This document shows positions 37,796 through 46,054 of a stretch of DNA of 64,000 nucleotides, piece by piece. The translations under genes and the position numbers were made by a program. This DNA is from Janthinobacterium sp. J1-1. GTDB taxonomy: Bacteria; Pseudomonadota; Gammaproteobacteria; Burkholderiales; Burkholderiaceae_D. Where the stretch lies: assembly GCF_030944405.1 (NCBI RefSeq), contig NZ_CP132339.1:4278001-4342000 (forward strand). Direction: 5' to 3'. A model generated the notes under the pieces. That model saw nothing but the letters and a program-made list of their open reading frames with translations, was not told the DNA's origin and ran no database searches. Positions within the stretch are counted from its first letter, which is position 1. Each line of letters starts with the position of its first letter.

Positions 37796-39286
37796 ATGCA
37801 CTATGTGTCTACCCGCGCTGACCAAGCGCCATCGCAATCGCAACAGCCGCAACAATTTTCCGACATCCTGCTGGGCGGCCTGGCCCCCGATGGCGGACTG
37901 TATCTCCCTGAACACTACCCGCAAGTCAGCGGTGCCGAGCTCGATGCCTGGCGCACATTGTCGTATGCCGACCTGGCATTCGAAATCCTGAAAAAGTTCG
38001 CCACCGATATCCCGGCGGCCGACTTGAAGGCGCTGACCGCGAAAACCTATACCAAGGCGGTTTACCGCAATGCCCGCGCCGGCGAAAACGCCGCCGACAT
38101 CACGCCGCTGCGCGTGCTCGAAGAAAACCTCGTCAAGGGCGGCTCGACCACCCTGATCCTGCAGGCGCTGTCCAACGGCCCGACTCTCGCCTTTAAAGAC
38201 ATGGCGATGCAGTTGCTCGGCAATCTGTTCGAATACACCCTGGCCAAGACGGGCGCCGAACTCAATATCTTTGGCGCGACGTCGGGCGACACCGGCAGCG
38301 CGGCCGAATATGCGATGCGCGGCAAGAAGGGCATCCGTGTCTTCATGCTGTCGCCGCACAAGAAGATGAGCGCGTTCCAGACGGCGCAGATGTTCAGCCT
38401 GCAGGACCCGAATATCCATAATATCGCCGTCGAAGGCGTGTTCGACGACTGCCAGGACATGGTCAAGGCGGTCTCGAACGACCTGCCATACAAGGCCAGG
38501 CAGAAGATCGGCACCGTCAATTCGATCAACTGGGCGCGCGTGGTGGCGCAGGTGGTGTACTACTTCCGCGGCTACCTGGCGGCGACCACCAGCAACGACC
38601 AGAAAGTGTCGTTTACGGTGCCGTCGGGTAACTTCGGCAATATCTGCGCCGGCCATATCGCGCGCATGATGGGCTTGCCGATCGCGAAGCTGGTGGCTGC
38701 CACCAACGAAAACGACGTGCTCGATGAATTCTTCCGCACCGGCGTCTACCGCGTGCGCAAGTCGTCCGAAACCTATCACACCAGCAGCCCGTCGATGGAT
38801 ATCTCGAAGGCCTCGAACTTCGAGCGCTTCGTCTACGACCTGGTCGGCCGCGACAGCGCGCGCGTGAAAACCCTGTTCGCCAAGGTCGATACGCATGGCG
38901 GTTTTGACCTGTCCGGCAAGCCGGGCAGCGACGGCGACGAATTCAAGCTGGTGGCCAAGTATGGCTTCAAGTCGGGCAAGTCGACCCACAAGGACCGCCT
39001 GGACACCATCCGCGACGTGGCCGACGACTACGGCATCACCATCGACACCCACACGGCCGACGGCATCAAGGTGGCGCGCGAGCACCTGGAGCCGAACGTG
39101 CCGATGATCGTGCTGGAAACGGCATTGGCGGCCAAGTTCAACGAAACCATCCTCGACGCCCTGGGAGTGGATGCGGAACGACCAAAAGGCTTCGAGAACA
39201 TCGAAGACCTGCCGCAAAAATTCGTCGTGATGGACACCGACGTGGCGAAAATGCAGGCGTATATCGCCAGGCATACGGGTCTGTGA
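37796..39286 (+). CDS. thrC: Threonine synthase
   Basis: 496 aa. Begins MHYVSTRADQ and includes FSDILLGGLAPDGGLYLPE, the fold II PLP lysine Lys134 in LAFKDMAMQLLGN, and GATSGDTGSAAEYAMRGKKG. It makes threonine from O-phosphohomoserine. In many betaproteobacteria hom lies directly upstream; here two unknown genes on the other strand are upstream instead. Its TGA overlaps the moeA ATG (TGATG). Confidence 0.96.
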   Translation: MHYVSTRADQAPSQSQQPQQFSDILLGGLAPDGGLYLPEHYPQVSGAELDAWRTLSYADLAFEILKKFATDIPAADLKALTAKTYTKAVYRNARAGENAADITPLRVLEENLVKGGSTTLILQALSNGPTLAFKDMAMQLLGNLFEYTLAKTGAELNIFGATSGDTGSAAEYAMRGKKGIRVFMLSPHKKMSAFQTAQMFSLQDPNIHNIAVEGVFDDCQDMVKAVSNDLPYKARQKIGTVNSINWARVVAQVVYYFRGYLAATTSNDQKVSFTVPSGNFGNICAGHIARMMGLPIAKLVAATNENDVLDEFFRTGVYRVRKSSETYHTSSPSMDISKASNFERFVYDLVGRDSARVKTLFAKVDTHGGFDLSGKPGSDGDEFKLVAKYGFKSGKSTHKDRLDTIRDVADDYGITIDTHTADGIKVAREHLEPNVPMIVLETALAAKFNETILDALGVDAERPKGFENIEDLPQKFVVMDTDVAKMQAYIARHTGL

Positions 39287-40509
39287 TGGCGGACGTGACC
39301 GAACGCAAACCGATGCTGTCGGTGGCCGAGGCGCAAGCCTTTATGGCCGCCGCCTGCAGACCAATCACCGAAATCGAGCAGGTCGACACCATGCATGCCA
39401 ACGGCCGCGTGCTGGCCGTGGCGCAGACGTCGACCCTGAACGTGCCCGAGCGCGACAATACGCAGATGGACGGCTATGCCGTGCGGGCGCTTGACTGCGC
39501 CAGTGGCGCGGCCAGCTTGCCGGTGTCGCAGCGCATCGCGGCCGGCCACGTGGGCCAGCCCTTGCAGGCAGGTACTGCAGCGCGCATCTTTACCGGCGCG
39601 CTGATCCCCGATGGCGCCGACTGCGTGGTGATGCAGGAGCAGTGCGTGCTGAACGACGGCGTGGTCACCATCAACCATCTGCCGCAGGCGGGCGAATGGG
39701 TGCGCCGCCAGGGCGAGGATATCCGCGCCGGCAGCGTGATCCTGGAAGCGGGCCGGCGCTTGCGCAGCCAGGAAATGGGCCTGGCCGCGTCGGTCGGCCT
39801 GGCGCGGTTGCCGGTGCTGCGCAAGTTGCGCGTGGCGCTGTTTTCCACCGGCGACGAGCTGGCCATGCCGGGCCAGCCCTTGCCGCCAGGTGCCGTTTAT
39901 AACTCGAACCGTTTTACCTTGCGCGGGCTGCTGGAAAACCTGGGCTGCGAGATCCACGACCTGGGCATCGTGCCCGATACGCTGGCGGCCACGCGCGCCG
40001 TGCTGCGCCAGGCGGCGCAGGGCAGCGATCTGATCATCACCTCGGGTGGCGTGTCGGTCGGCGAGGAAGACCATATCAAGCCGGCGGTGGAAGCGGAAGG
40101 GCGGCTGAACATGTGGCAGATCGCCGTCAAGCCGGGCAAGCCGCTGGCGTTCGGCGAAGTCGAGCAGGCCTTTTTCGTCGGCCTGCCCGGCAATCCGGTG
40201 TCGAGTTTTGTCACCTTTCTGCTGTTCGTGCGGCCGTTTATCCTGCGCCTGCAGGGCGTCACCGGCAGCGTGGCGCCGCGCAGCTACCGGCTGGCGGCCG
40301 CGTTTGAACGCGTCAAAGCCGACCGGCGCAACGAGTTCCTGCGCGCGAAAATCAACGACGATGGCGAGCTGGAACTGTTTGCCAACCAGAGTTCGGGCGT
40401 GCTGACGTCCACCGTGTGGGGCGACGGCCTGATCGACTGTCCACCGGGGCTGTCGATCGCGCGCGGCGACCTGCTGCGGTTTATCCCGTTTAATGAATTG
40501 CTGTATTAA
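39286..40509 (+). CDS. moeA: Molybdopterin molybdotransferase
   Basis: 407 aa from the ATG overlapping the thrC stop. MoeA motifs: TLNVPERDNTQMDGYAVRA, IFTGALIPDGADCVVMQE, SGGVSVGEEDHIKPAVEAEG and GLPGNPVSSFVTFLLFVRP. It inserts molybdate into adenylylated molybdopterin in the last steps of cofactor synthesis. Translationally coupled to thrC and followed by moaD 9 bp later. The order thrC-moeA-moaD is usual in this family of organisms. Confidence 0.95.
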   Translation: MADVTERKPMLSVAEAQAFMAAACRPITEIEQVDTMHANGRVLAVAQTSTLNVPERDNTQMDGYAVRALDCASGAASLPVSQRIAAGHVGQPLQAGTAARIFTGALIPDGADCVVMQEQCVLNDGVVTINHLPQAGEWVRRQGEDIRAGSVILEAGRRLRSQEMGLAASVGLARLPVLRKLRVALFSTGDELAMPGQPLPPGAVYNSNRFTLRGLLENLGCEIHDLGIVPDTLAATRAVLRQAAQGSDLIITSGGVSVGEEDHIKPAVEAEGRLNMWQIAVKPGKPLAFGEVEQAFFVGLPGNPVSSFVTFLLFVRPFILRLQGVTGSVAPRSYRLAAAFERVKADRRNEFLRAKINDDGELELFANQSSGVLTSTVWGDGLIDCPPGLSIARGDLLRFIPFNELLY

Positions 40510-40517
40510 GGAAGTCG

Positions 40518-40775
40518 ATGAAAATCAATCTGCGTTTTTTTGCCAGCGTGCGTGAACTGGTGGGCACTGGCCAGGAAGTGCTGGAGCTCCCGCAAGCGAC
40601 CACCACCGTGGGTGAACTGCGCGCCGTGCTGGTGGCGCGCGGCGGCAACTGGGCCGAGGCGCTGGCCGAAGGCAAGCTGCTGCGCATGGCGCACAACCAG
40701 CTGATGTGCAAGGCCGATACGCCGGTGGCCGATGGCGATGAAGTGGCGTTTTTCCCGCCCGTGACGGGCGGGTGA
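40518..40775 (+). CDS. moaD: Molybdopterin synthase small subunit (MoaD/ThiS family)
   Basis: 85 aa, beta-grasp fold, ending PPVTGG. The C-terminal Gly-Gly becomes thiocarboxylated and donates sulfur to cyclic pyranopterin phosphate. The usual partner moaE is not downstream in this window. The last codons fold as a perfect CCCGCCCG-tga-CGGGCGGG hairpin (40754-40772) within the coding sequence. Confidence 0.92.
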   Translation: MKINLRFFASVRELVGTGQEVLELPQATTTVGELRAVLVARGGNWAEALAEGKLLRMAHNQLMCKADTPVADGDEVAFFPPVTGG

Positions 40776-40785
40776 CGGCATCGGC

Positions 40786-41010
40786 TTAGCGTGGCTTGAC
40801 GGTATCGCTGCAGCTGGCGCATTGCACCGCCTTGCGGTAGCGCCAGTATTTCGAGCCGATAAAGATGGCGGAAGCGACCAGCGACCAGGCCAGCGCGCTC
40901 AAGATGTCGGCCTGGCTGGTGGTGCCCTTGCTGTATTCGACCACGGTCAAGATGATGAATAAAATGCCGCTGGCCAGAAAATAGCGGGAAATCCAGAAAC
41001 CTGCGCCCAT
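40786..41010 (-). CDS. Small membrane protein of unknown function
   Basis: 74 aa with GGAGAGTGAC before the ATG at 41010. Two hydrophobic segments (YFLASGILFIILTVVEY and ILSALAWSLVASAIFIGSKY) and a C-terminal CASCSDTVKPR tail. Predicted inner-membrane protein; family not recognised. It converges on moaD. Confidence 0.75.
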   Translation of the reverse strand: MGAGFWISRYFLASGILFIILTVVEYSKGTTSQADILSALAWSLVASAIFIGSKYWRYRKAVQCASCSDTVKPR

Positions 41011-41142
41011 GTCACTCTCCTGTGTTTTATCTTCATAAAACTAGTTTGTCGCAGCAGTATGCACTAATTTGCGGCTTTGTCGTCATTTGGCCGCTCAATC
41101 TCGACTAAAATGCCGGGGTTTTCATCGCCGCCTTCCATACCC

Positions 41143-42390
41143 ATGTCTTCCGTTTCCCTACCTTCTTTTCGTGTCGCCGTGATCGGTGGCGGTCCCGCCG
41201 GGCTGATGGCCGCGCAGGCCGCCGCCAGCAGTGGCGCGCAGGTCGACCTGTTCGACGCCATGCCCTCCGTCGGCCGCAAATTCCTGCTGGCCGGGCGCGG
41301 CGGCATGAATATCACGCATGCGGAAGGCTACCAGAGCTTTGTCACGCGCTATGGCCGGCAGTCGCACCGGCTGCGCCCCGCGCTCGACCAGTTCGGCCCG
41401 CAGCAGGTGCGCGACTGGGTGCATGGCCTGGGCGTGGATACTTTCGTCGGTTCCTCGAACCGCGTCTTCCCGACCGACATGAAGGCCGCGCCCTTGCTGC
41501 GTGCCTGGCTGCACCGGCTGAGGGAAAGCGGCGTGCAATTCCATATGCGCCACCGCTGGACGGGCTGGCAGGACGGCCAGCTGGCCTTCGACACGCCCGA
41601 CGGCCCACGCCTGCTGGCATTTGACGCCGTGATCCTGGCGCTCGGTGGCGGCAGCTGGGCCAGGCTCGGTTCCGACGGTGCCTGGGTGCCGCTGTTGCAA
41701 GCCCAGGGCGTCACTGTGGAACCGTTGGTCCCGGCCAATTGCGGCTTCGACGTGGACTGGAGCGCGCATTTCAGCAGCCGGCACGCGGGCGAGCCGCTGG
41801 CGACGGTGGCCATCACCGCGACGGATAGCGATGGCTTGACGATCAAGCGGCAAGGCCAGTTCGTGATCACGGCTGGCGGCGTCGAGGGCAGCCTGATCTA
41901 TGCGCTGTCGGCGGCGCTGCGCGAGCAGATTGCGCGTGACGGCAGCACCACCATCTGGCTCGACCTGGTACCCGATTTCAGCGCCGAGCGCGTGTTCGAT
42001 GAAGTGACGCGTCCGCGCGGCGCGCGTTCGATGTCCAGTCACCTGCAAAGCCGGCTCGGCATCAAGGGCGTGAAGTCCGGCCTGCTGCGCGAATGCGTCA
42101 GCGCTGCCGACTTTGCCGACCCGGAAAAACTGGCGCGCGCCATCAAGCTGCTGCCGGTCATCCTGACGCGTCCGCGTCCGATCGACGAAGCCATCAGCAG
42201 TGCCGGCGGCGTGTCTTTCGAGGGCATCGACGGCAGCATGCTGCGCGCCATGCCGGGCGTGTTCGTGGCGGGGGAAATGCTGGACTGGGAAGCGCCGACC
42301 GGCGGCTATCTGCTGACGGCCTGCCTGGCCGGCGGCAAGGCGGCCGGGGAGCAGGCGGTGGCGTGGCTGGAAAAATCTCTCTCTTCATAA
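41143..42390 (+). CDS. HI0933/TIGR03862-family flavoprotein
   Basis: 415 aa. FAD-binding GxGxxG in VAVIGGGPAGLMAAQAA near the start, then GRKFLLAGRGGMNITHAEG and GGSWARLGSDGAW. The C-terminal SAGGVSFEGIDGSMLRAMPG and GEMLDWEAPTGGYLL motifs are typical of this oxidoreductase family. The substrate is unknown. The ATG at 41143 is picked by homology to family N-termini; a poor Shine-Dalgarno leaves the ATG at 41110 possible. Confidence 0.88.
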   Translation: MSSVSLPSFRVAVIGGGPAGLMAAQAAASSGAQVDLFDAMPSVGRKFLLAGRGGMNITHAEGYQSFVTRYGRQSHRLRPALDQFGPQQVRDWVHGLGVDTFVGSSNRVFPTDMKAAPLLRAWLHRLRESGVQFHMRHRWTGWQDGQLAFDTPDGPRLLAFDAVILALGGGSWARLGSDGAWVPLLQAQGVTVEPLVPANCGFDVDWSAHFSSRHAGEPLATVAITATDSDGLTIKRQGQFVITAGGVEGSLIYALSAALREQIARDGSTTIWLDLVPDFSAERVFDEVTRPRGARSMSSHLQSRLGIKGVKSGLLRECVSAADFADPEKLARAIKLLPVILTRPRPIDEAISSAGGVSFEGIDGSMLRAMPGVFVAGEMLDWEAPTGGYLLTACLAGGKAAGEQAVAWLEKSLSS

Positions 42391-42395
42391 TGTAG

Positions 42396-42425
42396 TTGAC
42401 AATAAAATCTCGTTTGCGCTACTAT
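42396..42425 (+). promoter_or_regulatory. Sigma70-type promoter for the PadR operon
   Basis: TTGACA at 42396-42401 and TACTAT at 42420-42425 with an 18-bp spacer. The -35 is a perfect consensus. The operator begins 7 bp after the -10, so bound repressor would cover the start of transcription. Confidence 0.7.
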
Positions 42426-42432
42426 CGGGTCT

Positions 42433-42457
42433 CGCTATATCGACTATCGATATAGCG
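42433..42457. promoter_or_regulatory. PadR operator (palindrome)
   Basis: CGCTATATCGA - CTA - TCGATATAGCG is a perfect 11-bp inverted repeat lying between promoter and PadR start. A further half-site CGATATA follows at 42463-42469. Spaced ATATCGA/TCGATAT elements are common in PadR targets. It fits autoregulation. Confidence 0.8.
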
Positions 42458-42477
42458 AACAGCGATATAGGGGTGTT

Positions 42478-42813
42478 ATGGATGATATCGATTTTTCGCG
42501 CTACCTGCCCTTGTCCGAGGCGACGTTCTACGTGCTCGCCTGTCTGCACGAACCTTTGCACGGCTACGCCATCATGCAAAAGGTCGATGCACTCAGCGGT
42601 GGCAGTGTCAGCATCGGACCCGGCACGCTGTATGGCGCATTCGCCACTCTGGAAAAGCAGGGTCTGATTCTCAAATTGAGGGAAGAGGAGCGGCGCAAGG
42701 TGTATGGCATGACGGCGCTTGGGCGGCGCGTGCTGGCCGAGCAGGCCCGGCGCCTGGCCATCATGGCTGCCGCGGCAAACAACACATTGGCACTTTTGGG
42801 GGAGATGGCATGA
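42478..42813 (+). CDS. PadR-family transcriptional regulator
   Basis: 111 aa. PadR winged helix: LSEATFYVLACLHEPLHGYA, GGSVSIGPGTLYGAFATLEK and KVYGMTALGRRVLAEQAR. It overlaps the DUF2812 gene by 4 bp (ATGA). Such PadR/DUF2812 pairs are usual and the PadR protein represses its own operon. The ligand or signal is unknown, but membrane stress or toxic compounds are known PadR signals. Confidence 0.93.
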   Translation: MDDIDFSRYLPLSEATFYVLACLHEPLHGYAIMQKVDALSGGSVSIGPGTLYGAFATLEKQGLILKLREEERRKVYGMTALGRRVLAEQARRLAIMAAAANNTLALLGEMA

Positions 42814-43352
42814 GCACAGCGACGCAAGGGCAAGCGGTAAAAAAATTCAAATGGTGGTGGACGTGGCAGGACGGCATGCACGAGCAGTGGCTGCAGGCGC
42901 AGGCGCGCCAGGGCTTGCACTTGCGTTCCACCGACCCCTTGGGCCTGTTGATGACGTTCGAGCGGGGCGAGCCGGCCCAGATGGCCTACCGATGGGATTA
43001 TCACGCCTTCAAGGCCGATCCGGCCTACACGCAGCTGTTTGTGGATGGCGGCTGGGAACGGGTAGTGGACGTGGCTGGCTGGCGTTGCTGGCGCAAGCCG
43101 GTCATCAATGGCAAGACGCCGGAAATTTTCACGGATACGGCCTCGAAAGTGCGCAAGTATGGGCGCAATCTGGCGACCGTCATGGTGTGTGGCCTGCCGC
43201 TGATCCTGGTGGCGGCCATGCCGTCGTCGCGCCAGGCGGTGCTGGCCGAGCCACGCGCAGCCTGCGTGGCGGGCGCTGGCTTGCTGATGCTGGCCTATGC
43301 GGCAGGCGGTCTGGTGCGACGCATCCGTCAGTTACATGCCGGCCGTTCTTGA
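42810..43352 (+). CDS. DUF2812-domain membrane protein
   Basis: 180 aa. Soluble N-terminal part (FKWWWTWQDGMHEQWLQAQA, LGLLMTFERGEPAQMAYRWD) with the DUF2812 pattern, then two hydrophobic segments (VMVCGLPLILVAAMPS and ACVAGAGLLMLAYAAGGLV). It starts inside the PadR stop. Function unknown; probably a membrane protein controlled by PadR. Confidence 0.85.
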   Translation: MSTATQGQAVKKFKWWWTWQDGMHEQWLQAQARQGLHLRSTDPLGLLMTFERGEPAQMAYRWDYHAFKADPAYTQLFVDGGWERVVDVAGWRCWRKPVINGKTPEIFTDTASKVRKYGRNLATVMVCGLPLILVAAMPSSRQAVLAEPRAACVAGAGLLMLAYAAGGLVRRIRQLHAGRS

Positions 43353-43430
43353 ACTGGTTTGTGAAAAGCAAAGCGGGACGGGAATGGCGCATCAAACCGA
43401 GCGCCATGACCGTCGCGCGAACGTTAAATA

Positions 43431-43559
43431 TTACCGAGCAAAAATGGCGGCCAGAACGACCATGGAAAAACCGATTGCTCCGATGGAAAGACTTGCCACG
43501 CAAATCGCGGTCATTGCATGTTTCGGATCAATAAAATGACTTTTCACCCAAGCTGTCAT
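43431..43559 (-). CDS. 42-aa membrane protein
   Basis: A frame too short for most ORF lists: MTAWVKSHFIDPKHAMTAIC, then a hydrophobic stretch VASLSIGAIGFSMVVLAAIF ending AR. The ATG is preceded by AAGGAGAAAATC, an excellent Shine-Dalgarno. One transmembrane helix is predicted. No family is recognised. The strong ribosome-binding site makes it likely to be real. It lies downstream of the other membrane gene on the same strand and may be co-transcribed. Confidence 0.7.
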   Translation of the reverse strand: MTAWVKSHFIDPKHAMTAICVASLSIGAIGFSMVVLAAIFAR

Positions 43560-43578
43560 GATTTTCTCCTTCTGTTGG

Positions 43579-43953
43579 TCATTGCTTTAGTACGCCATAG
43601 TGTACCACGCTGTAAGCGAGGGCCGACAGAAACGTCAGGGCCAGCGAGGTAGCAAGGGCCTGGTAATGTTTGTGCCAGCTGTTCCGTCTGACTGCTTTGA
43701 TTTTTGTGGGAAATACCGCGCCACCTGCTGCAATCACCGCCGAGGTCGCCAATAAAAGAACAAAGCCGCCATTCAACCAATGAACGGTGTTTCCCGATGC
43801 CAGTGGACCTTGCGCACTTGGCACAGCGATTTCATACATCGCCAGCGCGCAGAAGGCGACAGAAGCCCAGCAAAGTTGGCCATCCTTTATCGGGATTAAC
43901 AGGTGTTTCTGACTATTATTGACAGGCAATGGCAGGCGCTGCAAGACCAGCAT
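43579..43953 (-). CDS. Unknown membrane protein, 5' end unclear
   Basis: 124 aa from the first ATG, with several hydrophobic segments (LCWASVAFCALAMYEIAVPS, LLATSAVIAAGGAVF, ALATSLALTFLSALAY). The frame stays open upstream through hydrophobic codons (WFVVSILIPLIAPILGM) to a TAG just past 44043, but has no ATG, GTG or TTG in that stretch, although AAGGAG is present there. Either the start is unusual or the 5' end has been lost, leaving a partial gene. The region is less GC-rich than its surroundings. Confidence 0.6.
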   Translation of the reverse strand: MLVLQRLPLPVNNSQKHLLIPIKDGQLCWASVAFCALAMYEIAVPSAQGPLASGNTVHWLNGGFVLLLATSAVIAAGGAVFPTKIKAVRRNSWHKHYQALATSLALTFLSALAYSVVHYGVLKQ

Positions 43954-44117
43954 GCCGAGTATGGGAGCAATTAACGGTATCAGTATGCTGACGACAAACC
44001 AGCCCCACGGCAGTTCTCCTTCTGCGATGGGCCAGTATATGACCTAAGACACGTGCTCAAGCCGGCTGCAAGCACTTCAGTACGCATATTTTTGCGCAGG
44101 AACAGGAGTTCAACCGT

Positions 44118-44924
44118 TCAATGCCAGGTAATCTCGCCCGACCCCGTGCGCTGTGCGTCGCGCTGGCGCGGGTTGCCGTGGACGTGGATGTCGCCGCTGC
44201 CGCGCAGGGTCAGTTTGGCCGTGTCGCGTACAAACACGGTGCTCTGGCCCGAGCCTTGCAGGCTGACGGTGGCGGTGTCCGAGGCCAGGTGTTCGGCGTC
44301 GATATCGCCGGAACCGCTCAGCTCGGCGTTCAGCACCTTGCTGTTGCCGCTGGCGCTGATGCGGCCCGAACCGATCATTTCCAGGGTCACCTTGTCGCTG
44401 TTGCCGCCGTTGATGTCGAGGTTGCCGCTGCCGTTGACACTGGCTTCGACCTGCTTGTAGCGGCCCGTAAAGCTGATATCGCCCGAGCCGGCCAGTTCCA
44501 GGGTGAACTTGTCGCCGCTGAAACCGGTGATGCGGCTGTTGCCGGTGCCGTGGACTTCGATGCCCGTCAGCGCGGGCAGGACCAGTTCGACCTGCAGCGG
44601 CTGGCGGTGGTGGAACAGCATGCCTTTCGGGCCGATATGGAGGGTGGAACCGTCGACAGTGGTGTCGACATTGGCCAGCAGGCGCTGCTCGCCGCTCACT
44701 TTCAGGGACGCCGTGGCGCCGCGGCGCAGGGTCAGGTCGATCGGGCCGCTGAGGTCCACATGGGTCACGGCGGCGGAAATCGGGCGGGTATCGGCGCGCA
44801 CGGCGCGGCCCGCTGAACTGCTGGGGTTGCTGATGCCCTTGGCACGCAGCGCCGTGTAGGACAGGGCGATCAGGACCAGGGCCAGCAGGAACATGGACAG
44901 GCCGACTTTGAACAGGCGTTTCAT
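44118..44924 (-). CDS. GIN-domain (DUF2807) protein
   Basis: 268 aa with AAGGAGACACGCC before the ATG. Signal-anchor MKRLFKVGLSMFLLALVLIA, then the DUF2807 right-handed beta repeats with recurrent GSG (LAGSGDISF, VNGSGNLDI, MIGSGRIS, LSGSGDIDA, LQGSGQSTVF, LRGSGDIHV). Function unknown. Expressed with the DUF1700 gene 11 bp upstream. Confidence 0.9.
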   Translation of the reverse strand: MKRLFKVGLSMFLLALVLIALSYTALRAKGISNPSSSAGRAVRADTRPISAAVTHVDLSGPIDLTLRRGATASLKVSGEQRLLANVDTTVDGSTLHIGPKGMLFHHRQPLQVELVLPALTGIEVHGTGNSRITGFSGDKFTLELAGSGDISFTGRYKQVEASVNGSGNLDINGGNSDKVTLEMIGSGRISASGNSKVLNAELSGSGDIDAEHLASDTATVSLQGSGQSTVFVRDTAKLTLRGSGDIHVHGNPRQRDAQRTGSGEITWH

Positions 44925-44935
44925 GGCGTGTCTCC

Positions 44936-45718
44936 TTAATGACCTTTGAGCAGGGAAATATTCATCGCGATATAGCGCCTGATGCCGATCAGGGTGTAGC
45001 GGGTGACGACCAGGCTGAGCAGGAACAGCGCAATGCCTCCCAGCACCATGGCCATGCCGAACAGGGTTTGCGTGGTGCGCGCATCCTGGTCCAGGTCGGT
45101 GTAGATATGGATGCCGCTGCCGGCCAGCGCCTCGGCCCGTTCGATCACGCGTGAAGACGGCGACGGCGGACTGTCCGGGGCCGTGCCAACCGGGCCGGGC
45201 AGGTGGTCGATCTCGATGCCGGTGTCGCCGATGGTGATGCGGGTCTGCCGCTGGTCGTCGCCTTCGCCGCCATCGTCGTCGTGGATCAGCATGTAGCGCA
45301 GCGGGCCGTCGAGCAGCAGTTCGTTGGCGCCCGACAGGCCGCTGGCCGTGATGGCGATGCCGGCCAGGTAAAAGCTCAGGCCGACGGCATACAGCGTCGC
45401 CAGCAGCGCCGCATAGACGGCGGCGGGTATCACCATGAACAGATTGAAGATGGCCAGCCCTGCCAGCGAGACCAGCAGGCGCAGCAGGTTGACCGGTGTT
45501 TTCTTCTGTTCGAAGGCCCGGCGCTGGGTGCTGGCGCGCAGGGTGAGGGCGATTTTTTTCGGATCGCCCAGGTCGTGTGCGATTTCCTGGGCGCTGCGCC
45601 CGGCGGCCAGGCCTTCGTTGAAGCGCTGCTCATAATAGCTCATGGTCTTGGCGACCAGGTCTGGCGGCAGGCCGGCCAGCGCGCGCCGCAGCGCGTCGAG
45701 ATAGTCTTGTTGATGCAT
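44936..45718 (-). CDS. DUF1700 / HAAS-domain membrane protein
   Basis: 260 aa from the ATG at 45718 with AGGAAA upstream. The N-terminal HAAS domain (MHQQDYLDALRRALAGLPPD, MSYYEQRFNEGLAAGRSAQE, LGDPKKIALTLRA) is followed by transmembrane helices and a C-terminal pair of helices near IRRYIAMNISLLKGH. DUF1700 and GIN proteins often form an operon started by a PadR gene; here the PadR gene is 2.9 kb away and on the opposite strand, so it is not in the same operon. Confidence 0.85.
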   Translation of the reverse strand: MHQQDYLDALRRALAGLPPDLVAKTMSYYEQRFNEGLAAGRSAQEIAHDLGDPKKIALTLRASTQRRAFEQKKTPVNLLRLLVSLAGLAIFNLFMVIPAAVYAALLATLYAVGLSFYLAGIAITASGLSGANELLLDGPLRYMLIHDDDGGEGDDQRQTRITIGDTGIEIDHLPGPVGTAPDSPPSPSSRVIERAEALAGSGIHIYTDLDQDARTTQTLFGMAMVLGGIALFLLSLVVTRYTLIGIRRYIAMNISLLKGH

Positions 45719-45756
45719 GATGTTTCCTGTGCTTTCCGTTTCCACCGGCGTCCGGT

Positions 45757-45918
45757 CTAGCCCAAGGCCGGCAGCAGCATGCTTGCCTGGCTCAGCATCA
45801 ACGGTGCGTGCCGGGCCGCCTGGCCTTGATGGGTGCCGGCCACGATCGCCATCGCCAGCGCCACGAAGCCCAGCAGCAGCACGGTTTTGCAAGCGGTTTT
45901 GAAAGACGTGGTTTTCAT
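45757..45918 (-). CDS. 53-aa membrane or secreted peptide
   Basis: MKTTSFKTACKTVLLLGFVA, then LAMAIVAGTHQGQAARHAPL and MLSQASMLLPALG. AGGAAA lies before the ATG at 45918. A basic start and one hydrophobic segment look like a signal peptide or a single-span anchor. It is 38 bp upstream of the DUF1700 gene and so probably heads that operon. No family is recognised. Confidence 0.65.
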   Translation of the reverse strand: MKTTSFKTACKTVLLLGFVALAMAIVAGTHQGQAARHAPLMLSQASMLLPALG

Positions 45919-46054
45919 GGTATTTCCTGGGTTGATTGCGTTGGTGGCCTGGTAGCCGATGATGTGACTGTATCCAAACCGCCTGGCACGCACCAGTGCG
46001 GTGCGACAGGCTGCACAAATCAAGGGGTCAGCGACGCCACAGGGCGATACGCGG

